From the NCBI GenBank assembly GCA_028095005.1, contig CM051460.1:79439676-79503675 (forward strand): a stretch of DNA of 64,000 nt, given 5' to 3'. Origin of the DNA: Rhynchospora pubera. Its lineage: Eukaryota > Streptophyta > Magnoliopsida > Poales > Cyperaceae. Shown piece after piece: positions 1-11,020 of the stretch (positions within the stretch are counted from its first letter, which is position 1; each line of letters starts with the position of its first letter). A program made the translations under genes and the position numbers. The notes beneath the pieces were generated by a model. It was given only the letters and a program-made list of their open reading frames with translations. It was not told the DNA's origin and did no database searches.

Positions 1-1445
1 TCACGAGAATACTAAAAAATGTTTAAATATTCATGACCAATTTTAACATTAGCTACCATGAATAAAGAGAAAGAAGACGGGTCACTATGGCGGTGTGGTG
101 AAAACTATTGAGACGAAAAATACTAATGAAAAAAATATTTTTCATAAATCATATGGTAAAAATTTTCAATATGCAAAGATTTTAGAGAAGCTAAATAAAT
201 CTTAACTCAAGCCAAATGATCAAGTACAAGAACACAAGTTAGGCGCCATTGAAATTGTAAAAATATCCTGATTCCCTTACAATTACAGACTCAATATTGT
301 TCTGTTTTTTTTTTCTTTTACATTATATTGCAATTATTTCTAAAAAACTCGTTTCTTGGCTGAAATGTCACTATGTGCGGCGTGCCGTGTCCAACTTGCA
401 AAAATATAATAAAGCATCCGATATCATATTTCCACGGTATTTTTACAAAGAAACGAAGATATATTGTTAGAATATTTTCTTACTCCATATATTACTTCTT
501 ATTTATTTGCTAATTGTTATTTTTTGCAATGGTTTTATTTTTTGGAACACATGTAGGAAATGAATATACACAAAAACAAAATATTTAGCAATAAATTAGG
601 AAAACTTATCATTAAACAGCAATAAAACAAGGCAGGCAGGAACTAAAAGTAAAATTGAGATAGGTATTCAGTTGATGCAACTCTGCACCAAAATTGGTAA
701 TTGGTAACAATTTTCATTATCAAAGTTGTAAATGTCCAATAATGAAAATTCAAAAAACGCACAGACACACACACTTTGATAGTTTTGGGCTCATGGCTGG
801 AGATGTTATGTTTAAACTAGCAAAAAAAAAAAAAATGTCCTCAAATATGAACAAATAAAGAAACAAAATAATGTTAGAAAGTACATATATGTTTGCTCAA
901 TCTACCAGTGATGCAGATAATTATCTTGCTCAATTTGTTCCTTATTAGATGCAAAACAAAAACATATTGTTGTTTCGTCTAGTGATTGATATCAAACCAC
1001 AAATCAAATCGATCAAACGATACAAACATGTGTCTATATGCTAGATCTAGCTTGTAACAACTGTTGGATCTGTGCGTTTATAAAGAATAAAAGCAGGGAC
1101 TTGTCCCCCCCCACCCCAATATTTTTAAATTTGTATGAAAAGCTTTCCAATTATATACTAAATTTTGTTAATAAAAGAATTTAAATACAATCAGGTAAGT
1201 TTATTGTTGTTCAACCTAATTTAATTATAATTTTTTCTTTCATAGTAAATTTAGAAGACAAAAAATCACAAATAAATTTCTCAAATATAAAAAATATTTT
1301 CTTATTTTTTTTAGAAAAAATTACTTCTTTATTGTACGTATTTGATACAATTCACGACTATACAATAATACAATATTATTTTTTGTTGTTAATTTTTTTT
1401 CTAACCTTTTAAATTTTAGTATGCCTAAATCGAAATTATAATCCC
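1..1445. other. Intergenic, AT-rich, no gene seen
   Basis: AT-rich sequence with short homopolymer runs. No coding frame, splice-flanked exon or recognisable transposon end was found. Nothing is assigned here. Confidence 0.6.
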
Positions 1446-1449
1446 TAAT

Positions 1450-2833
1450 AGTCTGTTTGGTTTTCGGAAAAAGGAGGTTAAATCACCGAAGGGAAGGAAA
1501 ATTTCAACTTTACTCTGTTTGGATATCAATTTTTCGGAAGAAAAAAAATTAACCTACGGAACTTTATTTCCTTCGCTATTTTTCCATCCTATGATAATTT
1601 ATTCCCCCCCGATTCGGGGTGTAACGAAGAGAGAAAGAAAATCAATGGATTTGGCTGGACAAAGATGCCCTCGTGATTCTTCTTTTTTGCCGCGATTCTT
1701 CTCTTTTTGGCGCGATTTGTCTAAAATCTTCATCGATCCTTCACTCGATTCCTCTCTGTGTTAGAAATTTTCGTAGATTGTTCTATATAAAAACGCCTTC
1801 CTATCATTCCCAACAGCTAGGGTTTGCTTGCTTTGGTAATTTTCAATTTACTTCTTTTTCTTCGGTTTTCCCTCTCGTGATTACTATCTTGGTTTGTTCT
1901 ACAAATCGATAAATTCATCTTGGTCTCAACTTATTTTTCATATATCGCCAGTATCTTCTTTCTTGTACTAGATTTTAAACTGAATTAATTAGTGGCATTA
2001 AAATGATTAAATGTTTTGATTTTCATGTGCCGTATCTTGGTTTCATGGTTTAGAAGTTCAATTCAGCCTTATTTTCAACCAAGTATGGTTGTTAATTTAC
2101 GTTTCTTCGTTTTGCCCAATTTTCTCTTTTAATTTTGCAATAGGTTAATTAGTTCTACCAGTATTATATTCCCCTTTCTATCATTTGAAGACATTTCAAT
2201 TCTGAATAATCAGGTATGTGTTTCACATATGCTAATTTAGATCTATTGTTATAAAATTGAATTATATTGTCCATAACTATTGCAAGCAGTGATGATATGA
2301 CCTTATATAAATACAATTCTGAACATATGATTTTGGTTGTGAAAAAGAAGTGCTATTCAATTCATAATATGTTTTTTTCTTTGTGCTGACCGTGTCTCTG
2401 TGCATTTCATATGCGCCAATATTCTTTATCATTAATCTTCTTCCGTCTCTGTGCCAGTATTCTTCAATACCACTGCCTTTGTATTATATTTCGTACTCGG
2501 TACAAGATGTGGTATGCGATTTTTTCTCTCAACTTGCGTCTCGCGTGCTGGTACATTGTACCATTGTACCAATCTGGTTCACTAGGGATACATAGATACA
2601 CTGTTTCATTTCCTTACACTCATGTTCTGGTACCTATACATAGATATATATTTTTTGGTTTACGTAATAAGATTTCTAAGTTTGGTCTGAAAAAGCTAAA
2701 GAGTTCAAGGTTATAATGGTCATTTATTTTTTAATTAGCCATATTATATCTCTATTTAATTAAAACATCCAAACAGGAGAAAAGAAGGAAAGAGAATTTA
2801 TTTTCTTTCCTTCCATTATTAAACCAAACAGAT
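1450..2833. mobile_element. Possible nested non-autonomous DNA element
   Basis: The left side has CTGTTTGGTTTTCGG near 1452 and CTGTTTGGATATC near 1517. Inverted counterparts CATCCAAACAG near 2766 and AAACCAAACAG near 2821 lie on the right, which suggests one element inside another. The interior has gene-like 5' sequence: a TATA-like TATATAAAAACG near 1784, a pyrimidine-rich leader with AGCTAGGG, and a candidate donor GGTAATTTT near 1834. No ORF resembles a transposase. No clean target duplication was found, so the boundaries are tentative. It could be a captured promoter and 5' UTR, or plain intergenic sequence with coincidental ends. Confidence 0.3.
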
Positions 2834-2929
2834 AGATGGTAAGAATTTTCCATTCCATCATATTTCCATTCCTTTCCTTTTTTATATTTTTTCCTTCCTT
2901 TTCATCCTTTTCCCCAAAACCAAACACGG

Positions 2930-3105
2930 CTGTGTTTGGATGGTGGGAAGTGGGAAGAAGGAATAAGGAATTTTTTTCAATAAATTTATTCCTAACCATC
3001 CAAACTCTTCACAAAAGTTACACACTTCCCAATAAATTTACCCCTTTCCAATAAATTTCTTCCCTTCTTCCTTCTTCCTACCTTATTCTCAACACATCCA
3101 AACGG
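2930..3105. mobile_element. MITE of the GTTTGGAT family
   Basis: It starts with GCTGTGTTTGGATGG and ends with the inverse of CCGTTTGGATGTGTTG. The middle carries the core CTCTTCACAAAAGTTACACAC, which recurs in five other places in this window. There is no coding capacity. The superfamily is unresolved because no clear TSD could be read. Confidence 0.55.
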
Positions 3106-3138
3106 AAAAGTAGAAATGGAGATTTACCGCTTGCGTAC

Positions 3139-5643
3139 TGTTACACTACAAATTTATGAATGAATAAATTTGATAAGATAAAATGTAGAAACTTAATTAA
3201 AATGTCTTAGAAATATTTTCGGAATTTTAATTGGCAAGTATTGGGTTTATTTTATTGCTCATAATTATTTTTTGTACAATTAATAGTTTAATTCAATTCT
3301 TTAAAGAGAATCATTTGCGTTACTTTTTGGACTGATTTTATAATTAGAAATTTATTAGCAAGTTTCATGATTTTTGTGCTCATGGTATAACATTTTTGTT
3401 GCATGCCAACTAGGACCCACATGTCATATTGTTTCTTTGGTTCACTAATTAGAAATGTGTCCCGTGTTTACTTGAAAAATATCAAGCATCCAAACTTTGG
3501 GCATATCACCACTTATAAAACACCCCTCTTGCCCGGCCTTGTAATTGTCTCCCACATATCCTCTCTTTCTTCTTTAGCCGACCATGCTATTTGGAGAAAT
3601 TGAGTGAAATAAAAATCATATTAATAAGCCAAATAAAATCCATCCAAAATTCATAGGAAATAGAAAATAATAACATCAAGAAGAATCTCTTATGGTGGAA
3701 GGGTTGAAACAAAGTTGGAAGGTGTTAAGCCGAATTTTTCTTGGTGGTCATCTCTAAATTTGCATTTGAGAAAGTGAGTCTCTTAATCATTCTTTAAATA
3801 TTTAACTGATATGATATTTTGTCAAATATTTCATTAAATTGGAAAATTGATGTTCTTTGGGTTTTCTTGCAAAATTTTTATGGCTGAAATTTTGTTCTAT
3901 ATAGAAACATTTGATACATTAAATGATATTCTAATTTCTTTAGTTTCAAATTTATTTGAAAATTCATTTTCAAATTCGATTTATTTTGATAAAATGGGAA
4001 TCTGAAATTTATTGGTGTATGAATCACGTTCTTGATAATTTGTTTGGTTTAATTAGAAAGTTGTCAATTAAAAGTACATTAGATGAAATAATAACGGGAA
4101 TGGTATATGAACTATGCATGGTACCAAGGTACCATATGGTACGGGAATGGAAACAACAAGTTAGATATAAATGTTCTTTCTTTCTTTTATTGCCATTGAG
4201 TTTAAAATGAAATTAATTAAATGGTAAACTACTTGGTACTGGTTAGGTACCAAATGGAAAACTATCTTAACATGATTATACAAATTAGTTTGGAGTTATA
4301 TAAGACGTTAGTGAAAAAGTGTAATTTACGGTTTAGCAAACCCAAACCGACCACACAAAAATGACAAAGTATGCTATGATTTGAATAAATTACTTATTGA
4401 GTGAATTTGTATGATTGTTTGAATTAAGAATTTAGTAGAGTTATTTTATTTGTTTAGAGTTTGGAGGTCGAGTAGCTGAGCCAAGGATGGCCGGTACGAC
4501 CGATTAACATTAGGATTGTTTGTATCTTGCATGTTTTGCCTTCTTGCTTTCAGGTGCGGATTTCACATGAGATTTACTTTTATGTTAGGAAATAACTATA
4601 TGCATTACATGTCTGAATTAATTGTGTGCATATTTATCATTTGGTATATATATATGCTTGAATTGTCATATTGAACTATAGTATTGATAAATGAATTGCA
4701 TGTTGAATGGTTGCCAAGTTGATTAAATTGAGAATCGGTATTTATTTCTGATACACTTGTTCGGTTGAGAAAAAGCACTCCATCTGTTTAGAGTCGGAAT
4801 CATGACCCGTCTGGCCAAACACCGTGACTTAAGCGCTTATGATCCGGGTCCCGATACGGTACCAGTCTAGAATGGTCCAAGGGAGGAGAGTGTTCCCGAC
4901 TTGTGGTATATTTGTTATTCTGGTTGTTATCGTGATATGGTATGGAATTTTCTGAAATGTATATGAAATTTTATGGCCGTTGGCATCCATCTTAAAAGGT
5001 GGTTCGCGGCATCTGATTGAAAAGACTGAAACAATTGATTTGTGATATACGAGACCTGCATTAGATAGATGACCAAACCGAGCCGTCTTTTGAAATGCCA
5101 AATTGTATTTGAATTGCAAATTGAATAAGTAGCCGTGCTCCTCTGTATTGCATCTGTTTATAAATGATTGCATTTGATAACTGATATTTGTTTATGTATT
5201 GCTTATATATTTTAGTATTATTAGTTTTAACTTGGTACGGTAGTTAGTTCCTGAACATGTACAGTAGAAGTTCATGTGACTGGAACTAAAAACCGCACTG
5301 AGATAAATTATATTTATCTCACTCTTTGCTTTTGCATTGTTTCCACTATTGGTTGTGGGTTCCAGGTTTCAGATCGAGTGCTGGATAGCGAGACGAGTAG
5401 CAGCCTATTGGATCTATGGTTAGCAACCAGTATGAACCAGACTGTTAATCAAATTGTTGCAGAATATATATCTTATATTAAGTAAATATTTATAAGTTTA
5501 TATATTTTTTTATGTATAATAATTGTATATAATTAGGTTTAATTTATAAATCAGACTTAGTTAAGCTTTGCGGGTGCACCTGGCATCCGCGGCGAGCACT
5601 CCGTCGTACACCGTCCAATTGCGGTATCTGACGGGGTGTCACA
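3139..5643 (-). mobile_element. Solo LTR, 2.5 kb, 5-bp TSD CGTAC
   Basis: The block begins TGTTACACTAC and ends GGGGTGTCACA, and is flanked by identical CGTAC at 3134-3138 and 5644-5648. Read on the minus strand it opens TGTGACACCCCG, a start common in plant LTRs, and closes TAGTGTAACA. No second LTR, primer-binding site or gag-pol frame is present, so it fits a solo LTR left by recombination between two LTRs. Orientation is inferred from the TGTGACACCCC start. Family is probably Ty3/Gypsy, but that is not proven. Confidence 0.75.
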
Positions 5644-5985
5644 CGTACCCGGTTGATATAATAAGAATTTGAAGACTTTTAAAGAGCGAAATTTCTATAA
5701 CTTCAATATAATAAAATAAAATTTTTATGCGACCTGCGTGCCCAACGTTTTTTTTTTCCCAGCCTAGAAAAACGCTGATAGTTATCGACATGATTATTTT
5801 TATGTTTATACTCATACAAATGAATCGCCTAAACAAAATAATATCCCGCCGGTACCACGCGGTAAACAAACCCATTCATACATTTAGGTTTTGATGATCA
5901 AAGTGATTTTTAATTGAAGTTTATTTTATTTTATTAGAATTTGATTTTTCATAATTTCGTTGGGTCTAATAACATAAGAATTCTG
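5644..5985. other. Intergenic, nothing recognised
   Basis: Right flank of the solo LTR, starting with the second CGTAC. AT-rich, with no coding signal. Confidence 0.5.
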
Positions 5986-6165
5986 GGGCGTTTGGATCGC
6001 TTAGGAATTTAGAGAAGTTGCAATTCCTAGGAATAAATTTATTGGAAAGTGTGTAATTTTGTGAAGAGTTTGGATTGTTTATAATAAATTTATGATTAGA
6101 TGACATCATATATCTTTCCATTTTGATAAAAAAAATTTTCTAAGGAATCGAAATAAAATAAAATC
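5986..6165. mobile_element. Partial MITE of the GTTTGGAT family
   Basis: The left end GGGGCGTTTGGATCG is clear. It is followed by the family core in reverse (AAGTGTGTAATTTTGTGAAG, then AGTTTGGATTGTTTATAA). The right terminal repeat is eroded, so the end coordinate is approximate. Confidence 0.5.
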
Positions 6166-7190
6166 CCGTGTTTTAAAGAAAGTAGTTCTAATCAGGGGAC
6201 TTAACATATATTATTATTTACTACAACCATACGATTCATAAATGTATTAGTAGATATACGGCGTACGCTTTTATTCGGGTTCATGCATCAAGTATGGCAA
6301 CGTACGTACGTCCGCAAATCAGCATATTGTCAGTTCTAATTAATTAACAAATCATATTTTAATGAAATAATCATTAGTTTAGACAGTTTTCGGTTTATTT
6401 CACACTATTTTTTATGCTTGTTTCATTCTCTTTTACTCGTTGTTTTGATATTTTTCCATCAGTAATTGTATGACTCATCAAAATAACACGTCGAATCTTG
6501 TAAAGGGCAAATATGCATGAACAAAATTTTCGTAATTATTATTTATATATTTAATTCTGAGATTCTTTTAGAATCCTCTACGATGTAATTCATATTGCAA
6601 TCAAGAATTATACTACACGGTGATACAAGATTCGTAGTGTAACAAATACAATAATATGCTAGTGTGAGATAGTAGAGACAATCATGCAAATGAGCAACAT
6701 TTGAATTTTGCAAACGTTTGCTAATTTATCCCATTTTTATGTCACATAGTTGCAATTAAACCCAGCCATTTTTTTTTTTTTGAAATTTAGGAACTAGCAA
6801 CGACCAAACGCAAGAAAGCCAAGGAGAAACGTGCTGAGTGTTAGGTGTATGCGGCCACCATTTAAAAAGTGTATATTGAGGTTTGATATAATTTGTAGTT
6901 TGATTTGATGCGTCAATTTTTTTAAAAATTTTTTTATGAAACTTCGTTTAGTATGTGGCTGCGTAAGTCGTTTGTTGTTGAATTATTCGCTATCATCTTC
7001 ACTATATATGTTAAGAAGGCAGAAAAGTTTGTATTTAAAATTTTAATTGCAAAGAGTTAATATGATATGTAGAAAACTTCTAATTTTATTTCTTTTTACA
7101 AACAACTTTGAATTTCGGAGCTGATATACATAATTCAATTCTAAAACATTCAAACATCCAACCTCATTTGAAATGGTTGAGTCCAGTTTT
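6166..7190. other. Intergenic, AT-rich
   Basis: No gene or clear element. A short CGTACGTACG run occurs near 6301. There are scattered homopolymers. Confidence 0.5.
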
Positions 7191-7197
7191 CGCTTGA

Positions 7198-7317
7198 TGA
7201 CGTCATCAATCCGCATGATGACATCATCAATCTGCCGCTGACGTCATCAATTTTCGTGCTGACGTCATCAAAAAAATTTTCGAAAAAAAATTAAATTTTT
7301 TTTATGCGCTGACATCA
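7198..7317. promoter_or_regulatory. Cluster of five TGACRTCA-like palindromes
   Basis: TGACGTCA occurs at 7198, 7239 and 7260, and TGACATCA at 7219 and 7310. Each is followed by TCAA, and the spacing is 20 to 50 bp. TGACGTCA is the palindromic ACGT-core site bound by plant TGA/bZIP factors (established knowledge). No gene starts nearby, so this may be a repeat from a decayed transposon rather than a working promoter. Confidence 0.4.
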
Positions 7318-7339
7318 TCAAATGGACGGAATTTTTTGT

Positions 7340-7590
7340 TCGATTAGATGAGTCAAGAGATAGGTTAATTTGCGTTATGTGTTCAGTCTGATGCAGTCGT
7401 AATATGAAGTTTTAAGTTTTTGTGTTCAATTAAACTTGATAAGGGATGAGTTTAAAGTGTTTATGTGTTCAGTTAGCTGCAGCAGAAATTTGATTTCATA
7501 GTTTTTTGTGCTCAGTTTAACACGTTAAGCGATGAGTTAAATTGAGTTATGTGTTCAGTTAGATGCATCAATAATATGACAATTTACTTC
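7340..7590. repeat. Three 86-bp degenerate tandem repeats
   Basis: The phrase TTATGTGTTCAG recurs at 7375, 7461 and 7547, exactly 86 bp apart. Each copy is followed by a GATGCA- or GCTGCA-like stretch, with GATGAGT-like sequence between copies. The units have diverged and have no coding capacity. They adjoin the TGACGTCA cluster and may belong to the same old element. Confidence 0.6.
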
Positions 7591-7851
7591 TGATATGACA
7601 TAAATATGAACATTTAAAACAACAAAACAAACACTTACAACAACAAAATGAATAAATACAAATATTAATTTAATAAATAAACAACATAAACAAATTGAAC
7701 AAACAAACTAATCATTTACAACAACAAATAGAACATTTACAACAATGAACATAACACATATATAACTTTCATGAGTAAGAAATAGTTGATCATATTCAAC
7801 ATACAAATTGAACAATTATAACAACATATTTAACATATGCAATAAACAAAG

Positions 7852-8069
7852 GGTGTGTTTGGACGACTAAGGAATAGGTATAAGAATAAGAATTTTCGGT
7901 TTGCGTGCTTATTCAAATTCCTTATTCTTATACCATGGTTTTGTTAGTATAGGAATAAGGACCCTTATTCCTTATTCTTGTGCTGTTTGGGTTGCACAAG
8001 AATAAGAATAAGCACGCAAATCGAAAATTCTTATTCTTATACCCTATTATTTAGTCATCCAAACACACC
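7852..8069. mobile_element. Palindromic 218-bp foldback MITE, TSD CAAAG
   Basis: Nearly the whole element is one long inverted repeat. The left arm GGTGTGTTTGGACGACTAAG mirrors the right arm ending CATCCAAACACACC, and AAGAATAAGAATTTTCG matches across the axis. CAAAG flanks it at 7847-7851 and 8070-8074. It shares the GTTTGGA end with other MITEs here but lacks their TTACACAC core. Its RNA would form a long hairpin. Confidence 0.7.
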
Positions 8070-8398
8070 CAAAGTGAATAGATACACTCTTTAGCTCTTT
8101 AATCAGTAATCAAACAATTGCAAATACAAAATCTCCAACAACACCGCATGGCTTCTCAATCCTTCTAATTCTGAAAAAAAAGAAGGAATAATCAAGAAAG
8201 ATTTCAAATGGTGATTTTCACATTCTGATTTTAAAAATGATTTCCAAGATTTTAATCTATTCCTTCTAAATCAATTAAACTTAACAATCAAATTTTCTAT
8301 CAAATCCTACTTAGTGTGGCATCTGATCCTAAATATGAAAGAAGAATTGTATCTAAAATTGATCAGATCAGTATCAAATACATTAGATCAGTACCAAA

Positions 8399-8563
8399 TC
8401 AAAATTTGATCTTAAATAGCGAGATTTGATGAGAATTTGAACCTGAAACCAAGATCTTCTCAGCGACGGAAGCACAACAGACGGCAGCTATTGATTTAGC
8501 GATCGCCTCAGGTCCCGTGAGGACAGATCTGTTGGGGAGAGAAGCCTCCATTAGAGCACTCAT
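8399..8563 (-). CDS. Orphan 54-aa first-exon-like ORF
   Basis: An ATG at 8563 (minus strand) opens a 54-codon frame beginning MSALMEASLP and containing GPEAIAKSIAAVCCASVAEK, closed by TGA at 8399-8401. Upstream on the same strand lie a GC-richer pyrimidine-rich leader with AACCCTAGCC and a TATA box, so it looks like the true 5' end of a plant gene. A possible splice donor, TTTCAG then GTTCAA, sits just after codon 40. I found no downstream exons on the minus strand before the MITE at 8069. I do not recognise the protein. It may be a gene fragment, a transposon-captured exon, or a short expressed ORF. Confidence 0.35.
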   Translation of the reverse strand: MSALMEASLPNRSVLTGPEAIAKSIAAVCCASVAEKILVSGSNSHQISLFKIKF

Positions 8564-8639
8564 TGCTTCTTCTCGAATCAGTCATAAATTTCGATAGAGA
8601 AAAAGGGAAGGAGAGGAAGGAATCGGAGAGACGCGACGC

Positions 8640-8783
8640 TACGCGAGAGGAGAGGCGGAGCGATGGAGAGAGGAGATGCAGAGGCGATCTGGAGCGGCTA
8701 GGTTTTGAGAGAGAGAGGGTTTCGTGCGAGGTCAGATCTGGAGCGGCTAGGGTTGAGAGAGAGAGTTTCGGTATTTATATATG
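8640..8783 (-). promoter_or_regulatory. TATA box and leader of the orphan ORF
   Basis: On the minus strand ATATATAAATACC lies at about 8770-8783. It is followed by CT-rich leader sequence in which GATCTGGAGCGGCTAGG (plus-strand reading, near 8687 and 8736) is repeated together with GAGAGAGAG tracts. This is typical plant core-promoter and 5' UTR composition and contrasts with the AT-rich surroundings. Confidence 0.5.
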
Positions 8784-9114
8784 TGCGACTTTTAAAATTA
8801 CCAAATTGTCCTTATTTTGCATGAATGAGTCCAGTGGATGCTATGGATGCGATTAGTGTGAATGGTAGAGATCAATTCCGTTTCCTAATTCTCTTATTGC
8901 AAGTAATATATTTCGATTCATATCCAAATACCCTAGAAATAAGAATTTAATCTAGACTTTGGACCACTTAAAAATAACACTTTAGATCTCAAAAAAATTA
9001 TTCTTGATCATTTAGGATTAAAAATTTTAATCCTGAATAACTAATCCTATCCTTAAATACATTTTTATGTTGTTGTTAGTTGAAGTACTTTTGCATTCTT
9101 TTATAACAAATGTT

Positions 9115-9828
9115 ATTTTTTTTTTATTTTTTTTGAAACGAAGAGCCCAAGAAGGGGCACCCAATATCATTAAACGAAAGTAAAAGTAACAGAGTCATAA
9201 GGCATGACTCCTAGAGTTTAGATACCAAACAACAAAAAAAGAAAACCTGAGTCTTACATTCTAAGAAGAGACAGAACCATCACAACAAAATCATAAGTTT
9301 TGACTACTAAAACTAAACCTAAACATCACAATTCCCATCTGTATCGTCTGTTATGTGGTCGTCTTCTTCTGGGCCTGGCTGAATGTAAACCCTAGTGGTA
9401 GGAGGAACCACTTGACTCGACCCCCTAGTGGCAGAAGGAATCACCTGACTCAACCTCCTAGCGACAGGAGGGATCACCTGACTCGACCCCCTCAACTGTT
9501 GAGTCACACTTGCTTCCATTCATATATTAAAACTTGTCCAAGTAGAATAAAGTTGCAACACAGTATAAATTAGTTTATGTACAAAATAGTCTGTACTATC
9601 ATTAAAAGGCAATGTTGTTTCTAGTAGTCCAGACTATCCAACAAACAGTAGCTATCAAATTACCTATAAAAATTCTATCATGTTTATTTAAGTTTTGAAT
9701 ACGCTGCCAATAGTAACTCAAATCTTGCCTACTTATCACAAAATTAACCGGATTGACCCTATCAAAAACATTCCAAAAATTCTGCACAAAAGGACATTGT
9801 AAAAAAAAGATGATCAACACTTTCTACA
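9115..9828 (-). mobile_element. 5'-truncated LINE with 14-bp TSD
   Basis: Identical 14-bp TTATAACAAATGTT copies flank it at 9101-9114 and 9829-9842. The plus-strand left edge is a poly-T tract, that is a minus-strand poly-A tail, as expected for target-primed reverse transcription. The minus-strand 3' UTR contains GGGTGCCCCTTCTTGGGCTC, and 9602-9820 encodes the reverse-transcriptase zinc-binding region (FLQCPFVQNFW, then TVCWIVWTTRNNIAF). Only the last 0.7 kb of an L1-type element remains, so it is immobile. The frame breaks after NNIAF. Confidence 0.85.
9400..9500 (-). repeat. Three 33-bp tandem repeats inside the LINE tail
   Basis: Three 33-bp units follow each other (AGGAGGAACCACTTGACTCG, AGAAGGAATCACCTGACTCA and AGGAGGGATCACCTGACTCG starts). 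On the minus strand they read as 11-residue units of the type SQVIPPVARR. This could be a C-terminal repeat of the LINE protein or a local expansion. Confidence 0.7.
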
Positions 9829-9924
9829 TTATAACAAATGTTGTTAATTAAGTTTATTATGCCAAATTATTTATCGGTGAAGTTACTAAAGCTGTTGCAA
9901 TTCAACTACCGAAAAATAATATGA

Positions 9925-10071
9925 GCTCTGTTTGGATGGCGTGGGAATAAGAGGAATAAGAAAAGAAGTATTGGGAAGTGTGTAACTTTGTGAAGAGTTT
10001 AGATTGTTTAATAATAAATTTATTCTCATCTTTCTTTATTCTTTTATTCTCACTCCCATTCAAACACAGCC
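9925..10071. mobile_element. MITE of the GTTTGGAT family
   Basis: GCTCTGTTTGGATGG on the left mirrors CATTCAAACACAGCC on the right. The interior has the family core (AAGTGTGTAACTTTGTGAAG and AATAATAAATTTATTC). ATGAG occurs on both sides (9921 and 10072), a possible TSD that overlaps the terminal bases. Confidence 0.6.
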
Positions 10072-10305
10072 ATGAGTTGATTATTTCGTACTTCAATAAT
10101 TCATCCGGTTAGAAAAGTATGTAAACAAACTGGGTTGGATTACTAATTTACAATAGACCAATGTTTTGAAAACGAAACTGGTCATAGAACCGGTGGGACT
10201 ATCAGTTCGATAATTCAGCCATACTGGATCGAGCGATGCAACCAGAATTAGACATAAATCATGTATGAATCTGATCATATGATAAAATTGCAATTACAAA
10301 TTAAT

Positions 10306-10604
10306 CAGGAATTATAAGTGTCATCGGCAAATATACCATCCCAACCATCGCTAAATACAAAGTGAACATATAAAGCAAAAAAGATGAATATATAGACGAT
10401 CTAAGTGAACACTTACAAATAAATAAGTGTTGTCATCACTTGTTCAGAAGTTTACATGTATATTCAACTAATTTTCATTGAACTTATTTGTTTGTATGTG
10501 TTCACTTAGATCTTCTATATGTTCACTTTGTTTGTTGTATATGTTCACTTTATATTTAGCGATGACATGAATAGCAAAACTGCAGACGACAGTAATCAAT
10601 TTTC
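10306..10604 (+). mobile_element. MULE-like MITE family 1, copy A, 9-bp TSD
   Basis: The 299-bp element starts CAGGAATTATAAGTGTCATC and ends GACAGTAATCAATTTTC, flanked by CAAATTAAT at 10297-10305 and 10605-10613. The interior is a foldback of AAAGTGAACATAT and TAGATCTTCTATATGTTCAC arms. Two more copies lie at 15351 and 59516. A 9-bp TSD and long imperfect inverted repeats fit Mutator-like (MULE) MITEs. Confidence 0.8.
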
Positions 10605-10937
10605 CAAATTAATTTTTGAAGGAAGTTCCACTGCCACATTTTTTTAGTGCCACACTAAACCGATATTAACTTCCAGTTGTAACAAAAGAATAAAACAAAA
10701 AAGCTATTTTTATATACTATTTAATTTAAGGGCATTATCGTCATTTGAAAAATCCCACAGAAAAATCAATAAACCAAGATACTTCTAACAAGATTAGGTT
10801 CTCTCTCCTCCAGTCTCCAGCATTTGCTGACGGCTAGGTTTTACTTTTTTCCCCCATTTCTCCACTCCTCCTTCCTCTATCTCCAAAACCCTAGTCTTTC
10901 TCTCTCTCTCTCTCTTCAGGCCTCGGCCTCGGAAACC

Positions 10938-10973
10938 ATGGTGAGAAGATCTCTTATGGCGACCTTAATCTGA
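10938..10973 (+). promoter_or_regulatory. Upstream ORF of 11 codons before the RGG gene
   Basis: In the probable 5' UTR an ATG in the context AACCATGGTG, strong for plants, opens an 11-aa frame (MVRRSLMATLI) that ends with TGA 47 bp before the main ATG. If it is in the mature leader it should reduce or regulate translation of the main frame. The leader just upstream has a CT repeat and CCCTAG. Transcript evidence is lacking. Confidence 0.45.
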
Positions 10974-11020
10974 CGAGAAGCTGTTCGTGGTGACAATAGA
11001 GCAGCAGGTGTTCTGAAACG

